Assembly (NCBI GenBank): GCA_013911195.1
Contig: JACETS010000079.1
Coordinates: forward strand, 1 to 10,858
DNA from: Verrucomicrobiales bacterium
GTDB taxonomy: Bacteria > Verrucomicrobiota > Verrucomicrobiia > Verrucomicrobiales > DEV007
Direction: 5' to 3'
DNA length: 10,858 nt
Part shown: positions 7,131 through 10,858 of the stretch, in pieces
Position numbering within the stretch: the stretch's first letter is position 1
How the letters are laid out: every line of letters starts with the position of its first letter
Notes under the pieces: model-generated
What the model saw: the letters and a program-made list of their open reading frames with translations, nothing else
What the model was told of the DNA's origin: nothing
The model's database searches: none
Position numbers and translations under genes: made by a program

Positions 7131-7137
7131 TAATCCT
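7123..7137. other. Palindrome centred on overlapping convergent stop codons
   Basis: AGGATTA-A-TAATCCT is a perfect 7-bp inverted repeat around one central base (7130). It includes both stop codons, TAA at 7128–7130 on plus and TAA on minus (7129–7127). A hairpin would have a stem of only about four pairs (AGGA/TCCT) and there is no T-tract, so ordinary terminator function is doubtful. Confidence 0.5.
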
Positions 7138-7633
7138 GCCGGAGTGCTATTGGTTTCCTAAGGATTTCTGCAAATATAATGGCTTCCTTAGCTCCACCCT
7201 CTTGTCTTAATTTCTTGATTATCGGATGTATTGAAGGGGTTCTGATTTCTAATCTATCGAGCGGTTTGCTTGTATTCGCGATACTTATATCAGTATCCTG
7301 ATAATTACTGGTTTTTTCTATATTGTCTGGCTCAGACTTTAAAGGGGGGGGCTTGATATTGGAATCGGGAAGGGGAATGGGTGCAACCTGTGTTGGTGGT
7401 TCATTACCACTAAGAGCGGCAAGAAACTCTTTAAATCCCATTTCCTCCTGAATTTGATTGTTAACGTCACTAATGCCACTGATTGGAAGATCCTCTTGTG
7501 GATCTATTTGTTGTTGTTCATCTTCTGGAACAATTCCCTTTTTTCTGGCTGATCGTTCCTTGAGCTTTGTTGAAAGCCAATTTAAAAAAGTAATAACGAT
7601 AATCGCTATTATTAGTAATTCCTGATCAAGCAT
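7127..7633 (-). CDS. Small membrane-anchored protein of the flotillin operon (hypothetical)
   Basis: A 168-residue protein of unknown function. It has an N-terminal membrane helix (~5–20, ELLIIAIIVITFLNWL), a basic stop-transfer segment (KLKERSARKK), and a long polar, Pro-rich, probably disordered linker (~34–140). A small predicted helix, EEMGFKEFLAALSG (~63–76), interrupts the linker. The C-terminal helix, GGAKEAIIFAEILRKPIALR (146–165), resembles a motif I recall at the ends of short planctomycete and verrucomicrobial proteins ('AI..SEIL..P.ALR'). It is third in an operon after NfeD-like and FloA genes, with a 32-bp gap, so it may work with the flotillin scaffold. Eight consecutive G on the plus strand (7344–7351; C8 in the coding strand, residues ~95–97) are a possible slippage site. 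No catalytic motif is seen. Confidence 0.8.
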   Translation of the reverse strand: MLDQELLIIAIIVITFLNWLSTKLKERSARKKGIVPEDEQQQIDPQEDLPISGISDVNNQIQEEMGFKEFLAALSGNEPPTQVAPIPLPDSNIKPPPLKSEPDNIEKTSNYQDTDISIANTSKPLDRLEIRTPSIHPIIKKLRQEGGAKEAIIFAEILRKPIALRQDY

Positions 7634-7665
7634 GTTGTTAAATCTTAAACATCAATGACGTATGA

Positions 7666-8718
7666 CTACACACTTGGGTCTTCGCCAGCATTCTGACCGC
7701 CCTCACCGGCAATTGAATCTCTCATTTTAGTATCGGCGATGACATTTTTATATTTCGTGTAATCCATGATGCCCAAATTTCCATTTCTAAATGCATCAGC
7801 AATGGCCATTGGGATATCAGCTTCAGCCTCTACCACTTTGGCTCTCATTTCTTGGGTTCGGGCTTGCATCTCTTGTTCGTTGGCGACAGCAGCAGCACGT
7901 CGAACCTCAGCCTTAGCCTGAGCAACCTCTTTGTCAGCCTCTGCTTGCTCTGTTTGAAGCTTAGCACCTATGTTATCCCCAACGTCAACATCAGCAATGT
8001 CAATGGAAAGTATTTCGAATGCAGTAGATGCATCAACTCCCTTTTCTAATACTAGCTTGGAAATGTTATCTGGATTTTCAAGTACGTCCTTATGAGAAGC
8101 GGCTGAACCGATTGAGGTCACGATACCTTCTCCGACTCGTGCGACAACGGTCTCTTCGGTTGCACCTCCAACCAAACGTTCCAAATTAGTTCTTACTGTG
8201 ACTCTTGCTCGTACTCTTAATGAGATGCCGTCTCTAGCAACCGCTTCAATTTTATCTTTACCAGAATCCGGATTAGGGCAGTCAATAACTTTTGGGTTAA
8301 TGCTGGTTCTTACGGCTTCAAGAACTGTTTTTCCTGTCCCTTTAACAGCCAGATCAATTGCGCATGCTCGGTTGTAGTCTAAAGATATGCCAGCTCTGTC
8401 TGCGGCAATTAAAGAAAGAATTACATCGTCAACTTTACCCCCAGAAAGGTAGTGAGTTTCAAGCTGTTCTGATTGGTATTGAAGTCCAGCTTTAACGGCA
8501 GTGATTCTTGCATCCACGATTAGCCGGCTTGGTATTTTTCTAAGCCACATACCAATTAGACTACTAAATGAGACTGGGGCATTAGAGAATTTAGCTTGAA
8601 GCCAAATTTTGAAGAAGGCACCGAAAACTGCTGCGATGATTACAACAACGACGATGATAATTGCGCTAACAATAAATTTTATATTATCTCCTGGAAGAAA
8701 GGCTAATGTATTAATCAT
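7666..8718 (-). CDS. floA: Flotillin-like protein FloA
   Basis: A 350-residue bacterial flotillin-like scaffold of the FloA (YqfA, PF12127) family. It oligomerises at the cytoplasmic membrane and organises membrane microdomains. One hydrophobic hairpin or helix is at ~14–36. Characteristic blocks follow: 'PVSFSSLIGMWLRKIPSRLIVDARITAVKAGL', 'LETHYLSGGKVDDVI', 'NLERLVGGATEETVVARVGEGIVTSIGSA' and 'STAFEILSIDIADVDVGDNIGAKLQT'. The Ala/Glu-rich coiled coil (~256–301, EQAEADKEVAQAKAE...VVEAEADIP) carries the flotillin EA repeats, and the end 'GNLGIMDYTKYKNVIADTKMR' is typical. Length is close to Bacillus FloA (~331 residues); the extra residues lie mainly at the N-terminus, in a small CPNPDSGKDK insert and in a glycine-rich tail. 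It sits 18 bp downstream of an NfeD-like gene, its standard partner. Confidence 0.96.
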   Translation of the reverse strand: MINTLAFLPGDNIKFIVSAIIIVVVVIIAAVFGAFFKIWLQAKFSNAPVSFSSLIGMWLRKIPSRLIVDARITAVKAGLQYQSEQLETHYLSGGKVDDVILSLIAADRAGISLDYNRACAIDLAVKGTGKTVLEAVRTSINPKVIDCPNPDSGKDKIEAVARDGISLRVRARVTVRTNLERLVGGATEETVVARVGEGIVTSIGSAASHKDVLENPDNISKLVLEKGVDASTAFEILSIDIADVDVGDNIGAKLQTEQAEADKEVAQAKAEVRRAAAVANEQEMQARTQEMRAKVVEAEADIPMAIADAFRNGNLGIMDYTKYKNVIADTKMRDSIAGEGGQNAGEDPSV

Positions 8719-8736
8719 ATGTCTTATTTGAAGCTG

Positions 8737-9225
8737 TTATTGTTCACGTACAATAAATTGATTGTTCTTTAGTTTGATTACTGTAATGGCTGATCCTGAT
8801 TTAATAAACCCATTTTCAGCAACGAATTCATAACTGCCTGAAGGCTTTTTTAAGTCGACTTTACCAACGGGTCTCATATCTGATAATGCGTGACCTTTTG
8901 ATCCAATTAGCTGATTGGTCTCTAAATTTTCAGGGTTAGTGCCTTTATCTTCGTCAAGAATAAGCCCCTTTACTAAGGGCACCTTATCGAAATACTTAAG
9001 CCAAAATAGGCCACTAATGATAGAAAAAATAAGAATAATTGAAAATAGTAAAAATCTACCCCCGATATCGTCAAATAATGGAGGCATTTGATCCGTAGTA
9101 AATACGAGAAAGATTGATGTCATACTGGCAATTAATCCAAGAATCCCTAGAATCATGCCGGGAAGGATAACTTCCAAGCAAATTAATATGATCCCAGCGA
9201 TTGCTAATAAAACGATAATGGTCAT
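8737..9225 (-). CDS. NfeD-like membrane protein (short form)
   Basis: A 162-residue protein of the short NfeD family, which accompanies bacterial flotillins and stomatins. Hydrophobic segments lie at ~3–22, 24–43 and 57–77, followed by a soluble C-terminal OB-fold-like domain (~106–160) containing LIGSKGHALSDMRPVGKVDL, YEFVAENGFIKSG and SAITVIKLKNNQFIV. The short form lacks the N-terminal ClpP-like protease domain of long NfeD proteins, as expected for a partner of FloA. It is first in the operon and is followed by floA after 18 bp. In other bacteria short NfeD is thought to assist flotillin assembly in membrane microdomains. ATG 9225 is chosen because the hydrophobic helix follows at once. 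The upstream bases (AAGAAAACTAAGTA) hold no strong Shine-Dalgarno sequence. Confidence 0.92.
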   Translation of the reverse strand: MTIIVLLAIAGIILICLEVILPGMILGILGLIASMTSIFLVFTTDQMPPLFDDIGGRFLLFSIILIFSIISGLFWLKYFDKVPLVKGLILDEDKGTNPENLETNQLIGSKGHALSDMRPVGKVDLKKPSGSYEFVAENGFIKSGSAITVIKLKNNQFIVREQ

Positions 9226-9289
9226 TACTTAGTTTTCTTAATGTGAATATTTCAGCACGTAATGTCAAAGTGTCTTACAGTTTAATGGA
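9226..9289. promoter_or_regulatory. Short divergent promoter region between flotillin and ABC operons
   Basis: Only 64 bp separate the start codons of the nfeD-like gene (minus) and the single-pass membrane protein gene (plus). The promoters must overlap or have very short leaders. A tiny out-of-frame ATGGAATGA at 9285–9293 overlaps the plus-strand start codon. No clear −35/−10 pair was assigned. Confidence 0.45.
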
Positions 9290-10054
9290 ATGATTTATAA
9301 GATAATTATTTCAACAATTCTGATATTTTGGATCACAATGACAACTTGGCTGGTCACCTCAACATTTTACCCTGAATTTGAGAGGCTTCCAAAAGTCCAG
9401 CCCGCTCTAATATTGGATAAATTTCTTGAAAGCGATGAAGTGACACACCTTTTTGTATATGAAGGGGAAAAAAATATTGGCGATGGTATGTTAAGTTCAA
9501 GGTTGAAGGGGGATCTAGAGAGTGAGGCTGAGATTCGTTTTGTCGGTAAAGGGCAGTTGGATTTTCCTGATGGAAACAGCCGGAGAGTAAATATTCGTAT
9601 TTCTGTTTTTGTAGGTACTGCACCAACAAGGAAATTAAAAGATATCAATTTTAGGATTAGTTTACAGGACCCAGATGTAAACATGCTTTTTAGTTTTGAT
9701 ACAAACTCATATGATTTTAACTATCAAATAATGGAAGGAGGCCAAATTATTGCTGATTCAAATAAGGAGGATGAAAATCCTGAGATCCAAGAGGCAAGAG
9801 AACTTCTAAAACTTCTAAAACTCAATTCTAATCAAAATTCAGGTGATCAGCAAAGTGTAGCTGATGGCAGGTGGGGGAGTATGGAAATAGCTGGTCACCG
9901 CACCCCTGTATATTTTTTAGTTTTAGATATTGCTGGTACTGGAAAAATAAAATTCACCATCAGTGAAGCGGGTGAATTTATAGAAATGAAAACTCCGTTT
10001 GGTTATGATTTAAAATCAAAAGTAATAATGAAAGGTAACAAAATTCAGCCATGA
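9290..10054 (+). CDS. Single-pass membrane protein preceding an ABC ATPase (hypothetical)
   Basis: A 254-residue protein that I do not recognise. An N-terminal hydrophobic segment (~3–25, YKIIISTILIFWITMTTWLVTS) probably anchors it. The rest is polar with a β-rich look and no Cys clusters or catalytic motif. A charged linker (~158–190, NKEDENPEIQEARELLKLLKLNSNQNS) contains a 9-nt tandem duplication (9802–9819) giving LLKLLKL. A C-terminal β segment (~195–254) follows. The stop codon overlaps the ATG of the ABC ATPase gene (ATGA, 10051–10054), which points to translational coupling, so it is probably an accessory or extracytoplasmic subunit of that transporter. It could instead be a membrane-tethered regulator, and the sequence does not decide. 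Start ATG 9290 keeps the whole membrane segment. Confidence 0.82.
   Translation: MIYKIIISTILIFWITMTTWLVTSTFYPEFERLPKVQPALILDKFLESDEVTHLFVYEGEKNIGDGMLSSRLKGDLESEAEIRFVGKGQLDFPDGNSRRVNIRISVFVGTAPTRKLKDINFRISLQDPDVNMLFSFDTNSYDFNYQIMEGGQIIADSNKEDENPEIQEARELLKLLKLNSNQNSGDQQSVADGRWGSMEIAGHRTPVYFLVLDIAGTGKIKFTISEAGEFIEMKTPFGYDLKSKVIMKGNKIQP
9802..9819 (+). repeat. 9-nt tandem duplication in coding sequence
   Basis: ACTTCTAAA occurs twice in direct succession (9802–9810 and 9811–9819), in frame within the charged linker of the single-pass membrane protein. It adds one LLK unit and keeps the frame. Confidence 0.8.
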
Positions 10055-10791
10055 TTAAAATTGAAGGTTTGAAGGTTAGTTATGGTGACTATTTGGCAGT
10101 TGATAATCTCAATCTAAACATCCAGAAAGGAGAGCTTTTTGCTTTTCTAGGGCCAAATGGTGCAGGTAAAACAACAACAATCAAAGCGCTAACAGGTTTA
10201 TTAAACCCCGACAGTGGTACTATTGAAATTTGTGGTCATGACATGGAAGAATCACCACTTAAAGCAAAATCATTGATGGGCTATGTGCCAGATGTCGCCG
10301 TTTTTTATGAAAAACTTACATCTATTGAATTCATGAAGTTTATCGGAGACCTCTATGGAATTGATAAAAAGATATTATACGATAACACTGTAGAATTATT
10401 TAAAACGATGGACCTTGAGCCTTTTGCTAATGCACAAATTGAAGAGCTTAGTCATGGGACGAGACAAAGATTAGCCATTGCAGCCTCGTTGTGCCATGAT
10501 CCAGAAGTCTTTGTTATTGATGAGCCAATGGTGGGATTGGACCCGCTTCATGCAAGAGTTGTTAAGCAAGAATTACAGAAGAGATGTCAAAAAGGATTAA
10601 CCGTTATGATGTCTACACATCTTCTTAACGTTGCAGAAGAATTAGCTGACAGAATAGGTATTATTGATGGAGGTAAATTGATAGCATTGGGAACGCTTGA
10701 AGAATTGAGAATGGGAAAAAAAGCGGAAGCTCTTGAAGAGATTTTCTTGAAGCTTTTTGATAAAAATGAAAGTGATAACCTAGATCATTAA
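10051..10791 (+). CDS. ABC transporter ATP-binding protein (ABC-2/EcsA-like)
   Basis: A 246-residue ATPase that powers an ABC transporter at the cytoplasmic face of the membrane. Walker A is GPNGAGKTT (34–42), the signature motif is LSHGTRQR (133–140), Walker B is VFVIDE (153–158, catalytic Glu158), the D-loop is GLDP (162–165), and the H-loop is STH with His190. All ATPase residues are present. The Q-loop position reads GYVPDVAVFYEKLTS, with Asp81 where Gln is usual. I recall the same change in many EcsA/YtrB-type export ATPases, so it is probably not a defect. Length and the C-terminal 'LEELR...LEEIFLKLF' helix fit ABC-2 type export ATPases. The ATG overlaps the upstream stop, and a likely permease gene begins 20 bp downstream. 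The cargo is unknown. Confidence 0.95.
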   Translation: MIKIEGLKVSYGDYLAVDNLNLNIQKGELFAFLGPNGAGKTTTIKALTGLLNPDSGTIEICGHDMEESPLKAKSLMGYVPDVAVFYEKLTSIEFMKFIGDLYGIDKKILYDNTVELFKTMDLEPFANAQIEELSHGTRQRLAIAASLCHDPEVFVIDEPMVGLDPLHARVVKQELQKRCQKGLTVMMSTHLLNVAEELADRIGIIDGGKLIALGTLEELRMGKKAEALEEIFLKLFDKNESDNLDH

Positions 10792-10811
10792 TAATCAATC
10801 CAAATTTACCA

Positions 10812-10858
10812 ATGAGTTTTGATTATTCCCTCAGGATTAATGATAGCATGTATAGAAT
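10812..10858 (+). CDS. Start of next operon gene, probably ABC permease (truncated by window edge)
   Basis: An ATG at 10812 opens a frame that runs to the window edge (MSFDYSLRINDSMYR). It lies 20 bp after the ATPase stop on the same strand. ATP-binding proteins of this type need a membrane permease, and none is encoded upstream, so a permease is expected here. Only 15 complete codons are visible, and they show no membrane segment or family motif. Confidence 0.5.
   Translation, partial: MSFDYSLRINDSMYR

Noticed and set aside
8964..8980. GCCC-cttta-ctaa-GGGC hairpin as a terminator
   Set aside because: It is inside the nfeD-like coding sequence, lacks a following T-tract on either strand, and the operon continues into floA.
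9071..9268. Minus-strand frame overlapping the start of the nfeD-like gene
   Set aside because: It overlaps the membrane segments of the nfeD-like gene in another frame and shows no domain or membrane pattern of its own.
10285..10305. Missing Q-loop glutamine (Asp81) as evidence of a defective ABC ATPase
   Set aside because: All other ATPase motifs are intact, and an acidic residue after 'GYVP' is common in EcsA/YtrB-type ATPases, so inactivity is not supported.

Overview
The window looks like chromosomal DNA from an AT-rich bacterium of the Planctomycetota–Verrucomicrobiota group, most likely Verrucomicrobiota. The grounds are family content: a DUF1592/DUF1588/DUF1585 protein beside a Tat-exported DUF1552 protein (a pairing typical of that superphylum), a secreted protein ending in the 'S-N-L-x-x-W ... 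Y-F-R' tail common on verrucomicrobial exported proteins, and an NfeD–FloA flotillin operon. This is inferred from families, without a database search. No RNA gene, insertion sequence, CRISPR array or phage gene was seen. No start codon has a good Shine-Dalgarno sequence in front of it.

Layout. (1) 1–2551, plus strand: the 3' part of a DUF1592-family gene cut by the left edge, then the complete DUF1552 gene. (2) 2644–3666, plus: an exported transglutaminase-like protein. (3) 3667–5970, minus: a 767-residue exported protein with fourteen 39-residue RCC1/BLIP-II-type repeats in two sets of seven. Each set is followed by pentapeptide repeats, and a short C-terminal domain closes the protein. Its stop codon abuts that of the transglutaminase-like gene. 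(4) 6144–7130, plus: a membrane-anchored, circularly permuted papain-fold (YiiX/YebB, NlpC/P60-like) protein, diverging from gene 3 across a 173-bp AT-rich gap. (5) 9225 down to 7127, minus: a three-gene operon of NfeD-like protein, FloA flotillin-like protein and a small membrane-anchored protein with a conserved-looking C-terminal helix. Its last stop codon overlaps the stop of gene 4 by 4 nt. (6) 9290–10858, plus: an ABC operon diverging from the flotillin operon across only 64 bp. It holds a single-pass membrane protein, an ATPase joined to it by an ATGA overlap, and the first 15 codons of a third gene, probably the permease.

How the parts may work together. The DUF1592 and DUF1552 proteins are probably an exported functional pair of unknown biochemical role. 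NfeD and FloA should form membrane microdomain scaffolds, and the third gene is the best candidate for an undescribed partner. The ABC operon encodes its own transport complex and shares a promoter region with the flotillin operon. The double seven-bladed propeller is the most unusual single protein, because its blade count and the placement of its pentapeptide blocks suggest that a whole [propeller + pentapeptide] module was duplicated.
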